From NCBI GenBank assembly GCA_031417395.1, contig JANOVM010000029.1, positions 60,878 through 124,877 on the forward strand: a stretch of 64,000 nucleotides of DNA, read 5' to 3'. Every line of letters begins with the position of its first letter. Positions within the stretch are counted from its first letter, which is position 1. Origin of the DNA: JADKIH01 sp031417395. GTDB lineage: Bacteria > Bacteroidota > Bacteroidia > AKYH767-A > 2013-40CM-41-45. Positions 43,701 through 52,391 of the stretch are shown here, one piece after another. The notes under the pieces were generated by a model that had not been told where the DNA came from, made no database searches, and saw only the letters and a program-made list of their open reading frames with translations. The position numbers and the translations under genes are program-made.

Positions 43701-46700
43701 TATAATTGTGCATCTCCTTCGGAAGCATTAATCTGTCTTAGTACCACCTGGCTATGTGTCCAGGCTAATTCAAACACGCGATCCTGGTGATGTTTATCCT
43801 GGTATTTATCAATCAGGTTTTGACACACTGCCTTTGTTTCACCAATGCCTGTTATCATTTCAACCATAACTGCCTCTTCGGGTTCAAGAATTATTTTATA
43901 TCGGATTGCAACAATCGGATCTAATACTGATCCTTGATTTCCGGAAAGCGGACCCGGCTTATTCATAACTTGCGGATTCACGATGTCATTGCCGCGACCG
44001 ATAAATTCCATCCGGTCTGTCTCATAGGATATTTCATCCGGAACTTTTCCATGCATGGTCATCAGATGAAACATCCACGGTGGCTTCTCCTCGGCTGATC
44101 GGGGTCTGCGTGTACAAATAATTGCATGCTGTGGCGCGAGTATTTCTGTTTGTATAAAAAGATTACTGAATGCGGGTTGCATCATATCTGAAGCAGCAGG
44201 AGCGAGCACTACTTCGGAATAACTTGTAACCTCAATAATTCTACGGATAGAAGAACAATTGGAGATGCGAACTCTCCGCATTTCTATATCATCTTCCGGA
44301 GATACTACAATTTCAGTATGTGTTTCCATTCCGTTATTGGTAGAACGAAAGTCAATCCGACCTTGTGAAAATGCGGCTTCGTATTTTTCACTTTTTTGCA
44401 GTGTTGGCTGATGCGTATTGGACCAGTACTTCCCGCTTTTCAAATCACGTATATAACAAAATGTTCCCCAATTGTCACATGTGCCATCTTCGCGCCAGCG
44501 GCTAACAGCAAGGTCCTTCCAGCGACTGTAACCTCCGCCTGCATTAGTTACCATGACGTGATACCTTCCATTTGACAGTAATTGCACAGCAGGTAAAGGT
44601 GTATTTGGAGTATTGATTACTCTTATTTCTGCTCCAACCTCTACATAATTGATATCGGCAATATCGGTGGTATGCGCATAAAATGCTGTCGCTTTTGGAA
44701 CACGTTCCTGCAACAATAAAAGTGCTGCCTTGAATTGTGGTTCCGCTTCAAATAATTTTTGCATCGGTTTATCAAGCAGTAAATATGCGAATGACAATAA
44801 GTTCATCCCTTGGTGATGCGCCATGAATGAATAAACAATAGCGCTTGATTGTCCGCGTTGTAAACGTGATGGTGTATAGTCAATGGCTTCATACAATCCA
44901 TATCGTCCTTCAAATTTATTTTCGGAAAGGAGCTGTAAATTTTTACATGCTTTTTGCGGCTCCACCATCAGGGCAAGAACCGAGGCATAAGGAGCAATAA
45001 CTGAATCTTCTTCAAGGCCGCGCTTCAATCCCAATCCGGGTGCGCCAAACGCACGGTATTGATATTGGGAGCTGGCATTTATCATATTGAAACCGGATTC
45101 CGATATTCCCCAGGGTAACCCTTTTTGTTTCCCATAATCAATTTGCCATTGAACGGCTGCTTTATAGGTTTGGTCAAGCAGTGTATTTTCATAAGTAGGC
45201 ATAACTAAAAGAGGCATCAGGTATTCGAACATAGAACCACTCCACGATAGTAGTATTGGTTCGCCTTCTACTTTTGTCAGCAAACGTCCCAATGCAAACC
45301 AGCTCTCTTCAGGCAATTTTCCTTGCGCAATACCAATAAAAATTACAAACCTAGCTTCAGATGCAAGCAAGTCATAAAAACTTGCATCTACTTGATGTTC
45401 CTGCACATTATAGCCAATGGTAAACAGATTGCTTGATTTATCATACAGGAAATCCCATTCCATTTCTGATAAACTATTGCAGTGTTGCGCAAGATTTTCG
45501 ACTGAATAAATTCGATCTTCAGCAATACGAATTGACTCCGCTAACGAAGCTTTAAACGATTGTATCCATTCTCCATCATTGCCAATATTATTTTCGGGTG
45601 GCTGACGGTTCACTTCAACCTGAAATTCCTTTGCTGCTTTTAATATCTCAACCAATGTTACATTTTCACTCAGAGGGATATAATTTGAAAATTTAGCAGG
45701 AACGGCAGATAATAAAAACCAGGGGGAAAACAATTGAATGTCTTTATTCAGATTCTCTATTTGATTATACAATGTTTGCTTCCACCAATATGTTTCGCTC
45801 GCCGGATCGTTATTTAGTTCTTTAAAAGCAGACAGGAAGCTTATTTTCAATTTCTCAATGTGAAACTTCATATCGGCAGGTGTTATTAATCCAGCGTCAA
45901 AGACTGCTTCTAAATCACTTTTGAATTGGTTCAGCAACTCGCCGTCCCTTTCTTCCAATGTGTCGGATAGAACATGAAACGTGTCCCGAAGCCCTTCAAA
46001 TAATTTCAGACAAGTTATTTTTTGATTAGGTATTGCAAGCAAACCTTGTTTCAATATCAGCAAATGCCCGGCGAGATTTCCGCTGTCAACGGTCGAAATA
46101 TATTTTGGAAGTAACGGATTCAATGATTGCGTATCGTACCAATTGTAGAAATGCCCTCTATACCGCTCCATTTTTTTCATCGTGCTTATCGTTTTCGTTG
46201 TTCGTTCAATAAGCTGTGAAACCGTTAAGTAACCAAATTCGCAGGCGGATAAATTCGCAAGTAATGAAAGTCCAATGTTGGTAGGAGATGTACGATGTGC
46301 TATGAGTTCCAACGGTTGTTCCTGGTAATTATCCGGCGGCAACCAATTGTCTTCCGCTTCAACAAACCGCTCGAAGTAACTAAAAGTTTTTCGCGCAAGT
46401 TTTCTTAGAAAAATATTTTGCTCCTTAGTAAGCAGAGAAACTTTTTTCGCCAATGGTTTGCTTAGCCACCACGTTGCAAAAGGAGTAAAGAACCAAAGTA
46501 GCAGGATGGGACTTGCTATGTTTAATTTGACCGGGGAATAAATAGTCAGGTAGATAAATACAACTAAAGAAAGAAATGGCTCAATCCACATGGAAGAATA
46601 CGATGCGGATAAATTTGTTTTAATAGTGTTTTCTTCATTCTCAGAGGGATTCCATTCTAAAAGTCTTTTCCCGGTAACCAGCATTCTCCATAGCGTACGT

Positions 46701-49459
46701 GTTATTGCCAATACATTGGAAAATGCTTCGTAAGGAAGACAGATAATTTTAAAAAAAGTTTTTTTGAAGATGTCAGCAATGTTGAGGACGGAATTTTTAA
46801 TGTGGTGACTAAAGATGACATCTTTCGGTTTATTGATTGTATCCCAAAATGAAGTGATGATAATCGGAAAAATAATAATCACAAAAATTGCAATGGTCCA
46901 GAACAAGGAAGAAGGTAAGACAATCCAACCCATTAACATAAACAAAGTAAGTGCTACAGGAACCAGGCTTCGTCGGATATTGTCAAATATTTTCCAGCGT
47001 GATAATGCTGAAATCGGATTTTTATGCCAATGTCTTTTTGCATCAGGTACCAAAGGTAAAAACCCGGAAAAAATCTGCCAGTCTCCACGAATCCACCGCG
47101 AGAACCTTTTCATATCGGCACGATAGCTTGTCGGATATTTTTCAAACAATTGCACATCGCTAAGCAATCCGGACCGTATATAGCAACCTTCGAGGAGGTC
47201 ATGACTTAGAATGGCATTTTCCGGGAATCTTTCTTCAAGAACTTTTTTAAAAATGTCCACTTCGTAAATTCCTTTGCCGATAAAAGAACCTTCAGCAAAT
47301 AAATCCTGGTACACATCTGAAGATGCTCGGGTGTAAGGATCAATACCCGGCTCATTTCCATGAATCCGGGTATAATGCGAACTTGCTGCATCCGGCAAGC
47401 TAATGGTAACTCTTGGTTGAAGAATGCCATACCCTTTTGTTACCCGTTTCCTTTTTTCATCATACCATGGATGATTTAATGGATGAGCCATCGTTCCTAT
47501 TAACTTCCATGCTGAGCCAAGCGGCAGTTGTGTATCTCGATCGAGGGTAATCACATATTTAACCTGTGGAAAAATGGATTGGTCACCTATGATGAGTGAA
47601 AACCGTTCATGTGAACTTCCGCGCAATAATGAATTCAGTTCAGAAATCTTTCCGCGCTTTCTCTCGTAACCCATCCATACATTTTCCAGGGGATTCCAAT
47701 GCCGCGGGCGATGAAAAAGAAAAAACAAATCTTTTCTTTCCCTTCCATATTTTTTATTTAGCTCTTCGATTCTTTTTTCCGCTAAATTTAAAAGTGTTTT
47801 GTCTTGAGGAAGTGTTTCTTTCGCAGCATCCGTAAAATCTGTCAGTAGGCCAAAATGCAAATTGTCGTTTCTGTTTGCAAGGAACCGGATTTCTAATGCC
47901 TCGATTAAGTTTTCTATTTCCTCTTCCACTGTCAGTATTACAGGTATAACAACTAATGTTCGGAAATTTGCGGGGATTTTTTTTGAGAAATCCATTCTTG
48001 GCAACAAATGCGGCCTAACCAACAACGTAGAAAAAAAATTAACGATGGATATGGCAAGCTGACTTACACATAGCAATGAAAGAATAGCAATAGAAAACAG
48101 CAGCCAGATATTTTTTGTGTCAGTGTATGCTCTTACTAAAATACCAGCGCTGACAGCAAGCGTGATTACAAAAATAGAAGTAAGATACACCTTGAAAGAA
48201 TTTCGTTGCAACAGGTACCTGAATTTTTGAATACCGGACACATGCATCCTTGCCAGTTTTTTTGTTTGTATTACTCCGCGCCCAATCAGGTAGTAACCCA
48301 CATGTGCTGTGCGATTATCGCCATCGCTGCGAAGTGCATTTTCTTCTGCTAATTTAATGGCGATGCGTGCAACTTCATATTCAGATGATTCACCCTTCTT
48401 TGCAATATGTTCCACGACATGACGGTATCTGTCGCGCGTAGAGAAATCCATGGAGCCATAAATTCCTTCGTTATCTTTACGAAGCGTTTGCTCAACGATG
48501 CTAAGTGTTTCAACAAATTCACGCCAATCCATTGCGCCAAGCAAACGAAGACTTCCAATACTGTTGCTCATGGAAACCTGATCGGCAGCTTGCTTTTGAT
48601 TTTCTGAATTTACCAATTCCAGACTCGTCAATCCGATTTCTGATAATTGCCTTTCTATCCAATTAAGAGCCATTGCCAGGTCAGAGCCTTTTCCGCGAAG
48701 TTGCCGGATTAATTCAGAAACATAAGCACTTGACATGGGAGGATTGGATCGCGCCATGTCAGCAATTACCAATATCAGATTTTTGGGATTTTTCTCTGCT
48801 GTCTCAATTATCTGAGCACCCCAATAATCAGCAAGATTTCTATCCACCCTGTCAATAGCAATACGGCTTGCAACACGTCTTAGATTTTCGATCAGTGCCA
48901 GACGAAGCATAATTGGTATTGCCCATAATTCACCAAGCTGTAAATTGGTAATGGTTTGATATGCTTTTACAAAACTGCTCAAGCTCTCGATGTCAATTCT
49001 TCCATCACTATGAGATATTATCTGGAGAACAATGTCATAAATACGCGTCAAACCCGAGGATTCATTGTCTGCAAGTTGAGGCAGATCTTCACTATACCCT
49101 TTTGGAAAATGTTTTTTTGCAATGCGTATATGCTCTTCTATAAGGTAGAAATTATCTATCAGCCATTCTGCAGCAGGTGCAATCTGATTTCTGCTTTTTA
49201 TTGAATCGGTGATTAGTTTGCGTACTCTGTGCAAAACAATTTCATTATTTGCAAGCCGTCTAAGCAAATGATCACGCGATGGTTTCGTACTGAGTTTATG
49301 AGTTCCGGCAAGAGTTTTTCCAAAGCGCTCCATTTGATCGGAACTGAATAACTCCGCCCTCAGTGGTTCCTCGTGCAAGTAATTTTGATTCGTGCTATTG
49401 GTTTGAAAAAATTCCCTCATATTGGATATGAGTTCATCTGCCTTTGGAATCAATTTCAT
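40769..49459 (-). CDS. Cyclic beta-1,2-glucan synthase (NdvB/ChvB-like)
   Basis: The 2896-residue membrane enzyme initiates, elongates and cyclises beta-1,2-glucan. Domains in order: a cytosolic N-terminus; membrane helices around 420-470; a GT84 domain with TLDRDTQLP (about 637) and RFSRWIRGDWQ (about 786); more helices to about 1000; a glucoamylase-like domain (APGLGLKRGLEEDSVIAPYA near 1470, MAHHQGMN near 1546); two carbohydrate-binding repeats (RWKEDL/VSRWREDGTC-type and the NDPVSDKGGEAFYIRD one); and a C-terminal GH94 domain (TRCSDDFLWLPF near 2494, TGDWNDGYDKVG near 2574). The length is normal for the family. The start overlaps the previous stop as ATGA. The product would be periplasmic glucan for osmotic adaptation. 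Confidence 0.92.
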   Translation of the reverse strand: MKLIPKADELISNMREFFQTNSTNQNYLHEEPLRAELFSSDQMERFGKTLAGTHKLSTKPSRDHLLRRLANNEIVLHRVRKLITDSIKSRNQIAPAAEWLIDNFYLIEEHIRIAKKHFPKGYSEDLPQLADNESSGLTRIYDIVLQIISHSDGRIDIESLSSFVKAYQTITNLQLGELWAIPIMLRLALIENLRRVASRIAIDRVDRNLADYWGAQIIETAEKNPKNLILVIADMARSNPPMSSAYVSELIRQLRGKGSDLAMALNWIERQLSEIGLTSLELVNSENQKQAADQVSMSNSIGSLRLLGAMDWREFVETLSIVEQTLRKDNEGIYGSMDFSTRDRYRHVVEHIAKKGESSEYEVARIAIKLAEENALRSDGDNRTAHVGYYLIGRGVIQTKKLARMHVSGIQKFRYLLQRNSFKVYLTSIFVITLAVSAGILVRAYTDTKNIWLLFSIAILSLLCVSQLAISIVNFFSTLLVRPHLLPRMDFSKKIPANFRTLVVIPVILTVEEEIENLIEALEIRFLANRNDNLHFGLLTDFTDAAKETLPQDKTLLNLAEKRIEELNKKYGRERKDLFFLFHRPRHWNPLENVWMGYERKRGKISELNSLLRGSSHERFSLIIGDQSIFPQVKYVITLDRDTQLPLGSAWKLIGTMAHPLNHPWYDEKRKRVTKGYGILQPRVTISLPDAASSHYTRIHGNEPGIDPYTRASSDVYQDLFAEGSFIGKGIYEVDIFKKVLEERFPENAILSHDLLEGCYIRSGLLSDVQLFEKYPTSYRADMKRFSRWIRGDWQIFSGFLPLVPDAKRHWHKNPISALSRWKIFDNIRRSLVPVALTLFMLMGWIVLPSSLFWTIAIFVIIIFPIIITSFWDTINKPKDVIFSHHIKNSVLNIADIFKKTFFKIICLPYEAFSNVLAITRTLWRMLVTGKRLLEWNPSENEENTIKTNLSASYSSMWIEPFLSLVVFIYLTIYSPVKLNIASPILLLWFFTPFATWWLSKPLAKKVSLLTKEQNIFLRKLARKTFSYFERFVEAEDNWLPPDNYQEQPLELIAHRTSPTNIGLSLLANLSACEFGYLTVSQLIERTTKTISTMKKMERYRGHFYNWYDTQSLNPLLPKYISTVDSGNLAGHLLILKQGLLAIPNQKITCLKLFEGLRDTFHVLSDTLEERDGELLNQFKSDLEAVFDAGLITPADMKFHIEKLKISFLSAFKELNNDPASETYWWKQTLYNQIENLNKDIQLFSPWFLLSAVPAKFSNYIPLSENVTLVEILKAAKEFQVEVNRQPPENNIGNDGEWIQSFKASLAESIRIAEDRIYSVENLAQHCNSLSEMEWDFLYDKSSNLFTIGYNVQEHQVDASFYDLLASEARFVIFIGIAQGKLPEESWFALGRLLTKVEGEPILLSWSGSMFEYLMPLLVMPTYENTLLDQTYKAAVQWQIDYGKQKGLPWGISESGFNMINASSQYQYRAFGAPGLGLKRGLEEDSVIAPYASVLALMVEPQKACKNLQLLSENKFEGRYGLYEAIDYTPSRLQRGQSSAIVYSFMAHHQGMNLLSFAYLLLDKPMQKLFEAEPQFKAALLLLQERVPKATAFYAHTTDIADINYVEVGAEIRVINTPNTPLPAVQLLSNGRYHVMVTNAGGGYSRWKDLAVSRWREDGTCDNWGTFCYIRDLKSGKYWSNTHQPTLQKSEKYEAAFSQGRIDFRSTNNGMETHTEIVVSPEDDIEMRRVRISNCSSIRRIIEVTSYSEVVLAPAASDMMQPAFSNLFIQTEILAPQHAIICTRRPRSAEEKPPWMFHLMTMHGKVPDEISYETDRMEFIGRGNDIVNPQVMNKPGPLSGNQGSVLDPIVAIRYKIILEPEEAVMVEMITGIGETKAVCQNLIDKYQDKHHQDRVFELAWTHSQVVLRQINASEGDAQLYERLASSILFINSAFRADPAILISNHRGQSGLWGYSISGDLPIVLLKIEDQANIQLVKQLVQAHAYWRLKGLAVDLVIWNEEHNVYRQDFQNEIEALIPVEYKDRPGGVFVRASDQISNEDRILFQTVARINISDNGGTLADHIKRKQLPKVIVPYITPEQTNKSSLTPIELPKDLIFYNGIGGFSADGSEYVIVVDDKNKTPAPWVNVIANPDFGTVISESGTAYTWTENAHELRLTPWKNDPVSDKGGEAFYIRDYESGHFWSVTLLPSGGQTPYITRHGFGYSVFEHIEDGIYSEMTVFVDLEAAVKFNVLKIRNQSGRQRKLSATGYIEWVLDNNRPKTIMHIHTEIDPDSGAIFAKNSYNTEFNNRIAFFDVDNLKKTFTADRAEFIGRNGTLQNPDAMSRQKLSGKIGLALDPCAAIQVPFDLADGEEREIIFRLGAGKDSHDASSIAKQFRGGEAASNSLEKVKKHWKHTVGALQVETPDAAINIIANGWLTYQTLSSRLWGRSGYYQSGGAFGFRDQLQDVLSLLHVAPQLARKQILLSASRQFKEGDVQHWWHPPMGNGIRTRCSDDFLWLPFATSLYVLKSGDATILNEPVIFIEGRQLNQGEESYYNTPIKSIASAKLYDHCLLAIKHGFNYGEHGLPLIGTGDWNDGYDKVGNKEKGESVWMAFFLYDILIRFEPVARLYNDSVFADECKKQAQQLKENIDKHAWDGQWYKRAWFDDGAPLGSSVSEECKIDSIAQSWSVLSEAGNSNRAHTAMESAYKNLVQKDTQIIQLLEPPFDKSDLNPGYIKGYVPGVRENGGQYTHGAIWLTMAFAKLGDTKRVWELLNMINPINHGKTAEEIAVYKVEPYVIAADVYARAPHAGRGGWTWYTGSAGWMYRLITESFLGLQQEGNRLKLVPCIPHEWESFTVHYRYKNSVYHIVVTQTNSAGEMIVTVDGIGQEDKMITLTDDGVEHNVKITTYTDSHT

Positions 49460-50394
49460 ACTGTCTGTCCTTTAATTTCTAAAGCACCATTAACAATGTC
49501 CTGGGCTTCTACAATAATTTGCTTCAAATGATCTTTTCCGGAAAAACTTTCCGCATAGATTTTATAAATATCTTCTGTTCCTGAAGGGCGTGCTGCAAAC
49601 CATCCGTTTTCCGTGACCACTTTCATACCTCCTATAGAAGCATTGTTTGCAGGAGCATTCGTTAAAATATTTTCAATTTTTTCTCCAGCAAGGTATTTGT
49701 GTTTTATCTGTTCAGCAGATAGTTTTTTCAATTTTTCCTTTTGTTCCGGTGTTGCTTTTGCTTCAATGCGGGCATAAAATGGTTCTCCAAATTCCTGTGT
49801 GATTGCTTTGTCAAATGAGATTCTTTTTATGTTCCTAAGATCTTCTTCAAGCAGTTCGTTTGCTTTTTTTTCAATCCAATTAGTAACAACGGTACCTGCC
49901 GGTCCACCGTTCGGAGGATTGTATTTAAAGCCACCATCATCCGTTGGATTGTGCGAAGGCGTTATAACGATACCGTCAGCCAAACCTGTTTTGCGTCCTT
50001 GATTATATTTTAGAATAGCGTGAGAAATAACAGGCGTGGGTGTGTATTCATCGTGTTCTGCAATCATTACATCAACTTTGTTTGCAGCAAGTACTTCCAT
50101 CGTAGTTGCAAAAGCAGGTGCTGAAAGAGCGTGTGTATCAAAACCAAGATATATGGGTCCATCAATTTTTTGCTCTGTGCGGTAAAGACAAATTGCTTGT
50201 GTGATGGCAAGAATATGATTTTCGTTAAAAGAATTTTTGAATGAGGAACCGCGATGACCTGAAGCGCCGAATGCAACTCGCTGTTCCGCAAAGGAAGCAT
50301 CAGGTATTCCTGTGTAATAGGCCGTAACAAGTTTTGGAATATTTACCAGCATGTTTTGTTCTGCCTTCTTTCCTGCTAAAGGAGATATGTTCAT
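49456..50394 (-). CDS. pgm: Phosphoglucomutase with a large internal in-frame deletion
   Basis: The 312 residues match both ends of alpha-D-glucose-phosphate-specific phosphoglucomutase (about 546 residues). Residues 1-198 cover the N-terminal domain including the phospho-serine loop TPSHNP (145-150). The sequence then jumps at about residue 199 (near 49800) to EFGEPFYARIEAKATPEQ, which belongs near the C-terminus, and continues to the PSGTE phosphate loop. About 230 residues are missing, including the metal-binding DPDFDRHG loop and the sugar-binding loop, so mutase activity is not expected. The frame is intact and the stop is coupled (ATGA) to the glucan synthase. It is either a fixed deletion or an assembly error. 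Confidence 0.85.
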   Translation of the reverse strand: MNISPLAGKKAEQNMLVNIPKLVTAYYTGIPDASFAEQRVAFGASGHRGSSFKNSFNENHILAITQAICLYRTEQKIDGPIYLGFDTHALSAPAFATTMEVLAANKVDVMIAEHDEYTPTPVISHAILKYNQGRKTGLADGIVITPSHNPTDDGGFKYNPPNGGPAGTVVTNWIEKKANELLEEDLRNIKRISFDKAITQEFGEPFYARIEAKATPEQKEKLKKLSAEQIKHKYLAGEKIENILTNAPANNASIGGMKVVTENGWFAARPSGTEDIYKIYAESFSGKDHLKQIIVEAQDIVNGALEIKGQTV

Positions 50395-50453
50395 CGTAGT
50401 TTTGGTTTTTGACTGCTTTCAAGTTCAGTACACATTTCTGAGGTGGTGATTAT

Positions 50454-50789
50454 TCATTTTAATAAAGCAATTGCCATTCCTACATCATTTGCAAAACTCC
50501 CTCCGAGCTGACCTGTTGTAGTTTCAACTCCGGGAGTTACGCCTCGATCAGAATGTCGGGGAGCCTTTCTTCCCCATTGCCAAAACTTTTTATTTTCATC
50601 CCGCGATATAGTATAACCTGTGAGATGAAACAAGCCATAAAACAACATTGAACCATTACCTGCACACAAAACAAAACGATCACGACTGAACCAATCCGGA
50701 TTTTCCGGATTATGGTGCAAAAGTTTTGTCCGGAGTTTGAATGCCATTGGGGCAACCCATAAAGATAAACCCGTATGTTCGTTGTTCAC
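50454..50789 (-). pseudogene. Transketolase N-terminal remnant
   Basis: The 111 codons correspond to about residues 30-140 of a transketolase (normally about 670). HTGLSLWVAPMAF matches the family's HTGLPLGMAPMAY, and DRFVLCAGNGSMLFYGLFHL and GVETTTGQLGGSFANDVGMA are other typical parts. The frame stops just after GMAIALLK. Upstream, reading MAKSEHTG is possible only if a 7-bp GTTCGTT duplication at 50777-50783 is removed, so the 5' part is frameshifted as well. Without cofactor and catalytic domains it cannot work. It precedes the damaged pgm by 59 bp. Confidence 0.85.
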
Positions 50790-51008
50790 TTTTTGCCATC
50801 TTCAAATAAATTCAAAAAGGATATTCCTTTTAAAATGATGCGCATACTTACAGCGCCTTGATGAATGAGAAAATAAATATTCTCATCAATATAAGTGCTC
50901 CATGTTATCATAGATCCTGTAATTTTAAAAAATATCATTGTATTACATGACCTTCACATTTTAAATCCGGGCATACATGTAAAATTCATGATTTTCATGC
51001 CAAGAATG

Positions 51009-51046
51009 GTTACATAATTTTTGATAAAAGTTACATAATTCACACA
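51009..51046 (-). promoter_or_regulatory. Second paired TGTAAC direct repeat, candidate AraC-type operator
   Basis: On the minus strand this reads TGTGTGAATTATGTAAC, then a second TGTAAC 21 bp after the first. It matches 3313-3350 in the flanking TGTGTGAAT as well as in spacing. It lies about 220 bp before the transketolase remnant, pgm and glucan synthase genes, which run away from it in the same orientation as at the first site. The 50790-51285 interval has no gene. Confidence 0.5.
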
Positions 51047-51285
51047 ACCAACAAACACCTCTTTCTTTATACACAAAATTCGCTCATCAGCGCCGATAAA
51101 GCATTTATTCTAAATCGATAAGTTTTTCATCTAATTTAAGAAGTACAAATGTGAAAATCATGAAACAAATAATCAAGAATGTACAACGCTTTTTATTTAT
51201 TTTTAGATCTAAAACCGGAAGCTAGTCACAAAGTTTTTCATTATTCTTTTTTGTATTATAGACTAATATTTATCATTTTTATACT

Positions 51286-52041
51286 ATGGAATCCAACGGG
51301 CTTGCTAACATAAAATCCAAACTTGAAGATGCTGTTTTTGAAGAGCAGTTAAAATTAAACAAGATTGAGAGTCTATTACGTAAATTTATACCTTCTTATC
51401 GGACTTATATTTATTTGAGAATTGGATTCTTTAGTTTGATTATTTTAGTATCAATGTGCTCCTACGATTATCGTTTATTCTTCGGAGAACACCCTTTACT
51501 TTTCTTTTTATTTCTTCTCTTGTATTTTTCTGCGGGCATTTACGGTCGTAGTATCTATAATCGAATAGAAAACATGACAGTCCCTTTAGAATTATTACAA
51601 CATCAAATATTATCACTTAAGGAAGAGATAAATTTAATTAGTAGTGAAGAAGCAAATAGATATTCCGGTAATAAGGAAAAAGAGCTGAACAAAAACATCA
51701 GAATTGATTCCCTGCAAAAAACTGATAAAAAGGAAATAATTCTAAATAAATTGAAAAGATTAAAAAGTATTATAGAAAATAAAAAGGAATCTCTTTCTGA
51801 AAAAAAGGAAGTGATTATGGGCTTGATGGAACAACTATGTATTGATAAAGCAGAAGCACTATCTGCATTAGAAATTTACAAGCAGAACTTTAATGAAGAT
51901 TTTATTGAAAAATTAAAATCTTTAACAACAAGCTACCATACTATTAAAGATTTGGTTTTCCCTTTTATAGAGCTTGAAATTATTGAGAGTAAATACCCTC
52001 ATAATAAAATTATTCATAATAGGAAAATTGCGGCTTTTTAA
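51286..52041 (+). CDS. Membrane protein with cytoplasmic coiled coil, unknown function
   Basis: The 251-residue protein has two membrane helices (about 46-62 and 68-86) in a hairpin, without a signal peptide. A long lysine- and glutamate-rich coiled coil follows (about 100-200), with a short C-terminal helical part. No enzyme motif can be seen and I do not recognise the family. It stands alone between the glucan synthase cluster (divergent) and a convergent T9SS gene. Start is the ATG at 51286, followed by plausible coding sequence. Confidence 0.65.
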   Translation: MESNGLANIKSKLEDAVFEEQLKLNKIESLLRKFIPSYRTYIYLRIGFFSLIILVSMCSYDYRLFFGEHPLLFFLFLLLYFSAGIYGRSIYNRIENMTVPLELLQHQILSLKEEINLISSEEANRYSGNKEKELNKNIRIDSLQKTDKKEIILNKLKRLKSIIENKKESLSEKKEVIMGLMEQLCIDKAEALSALEIYKQNFNEDFIEKLKSLTTSYHTIKDLVFPFIELEIIESKYPHNKIIHNRKIAAF

Positions 52042-52391
52042 AGGGCTTTTCACTTCAGCCTAATTTGCCGTTGTAAAGGATTGCCAAAATACTTTCCCTT
52101 GATATGTGTGATTTCTAATCTCCCAATCAAGGCTCATCATTTTGCAATTTGAATGAATGTTGATGCAGTGACAAAATTCATTGATCCCCGCTTAGTTTAA
52201 TCCGGCCCTGTTCGAAAGAATTTTTAGCGAAGCAACTTTCTCTCTTATTACTGATCAAATTTATTTTGGGGGTTCCTGATCCTTCAATTAATTTGCAGTA
52301 CAATTTGTGGCTTAGTCACGCAAAGAATTGTCTGATACAAAGAAGAAATTTATTGCTGGCGCCAGACTAAGCCGGACAGAGAAAAATTATT
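52042..52391. other. Intergenic region between convergent genes
   Basis: 350 bp between two convergent genes. I see no open frame of coding character and no clear terminator hairpin. It could be old decayed sequence. Confidence 0.4.
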
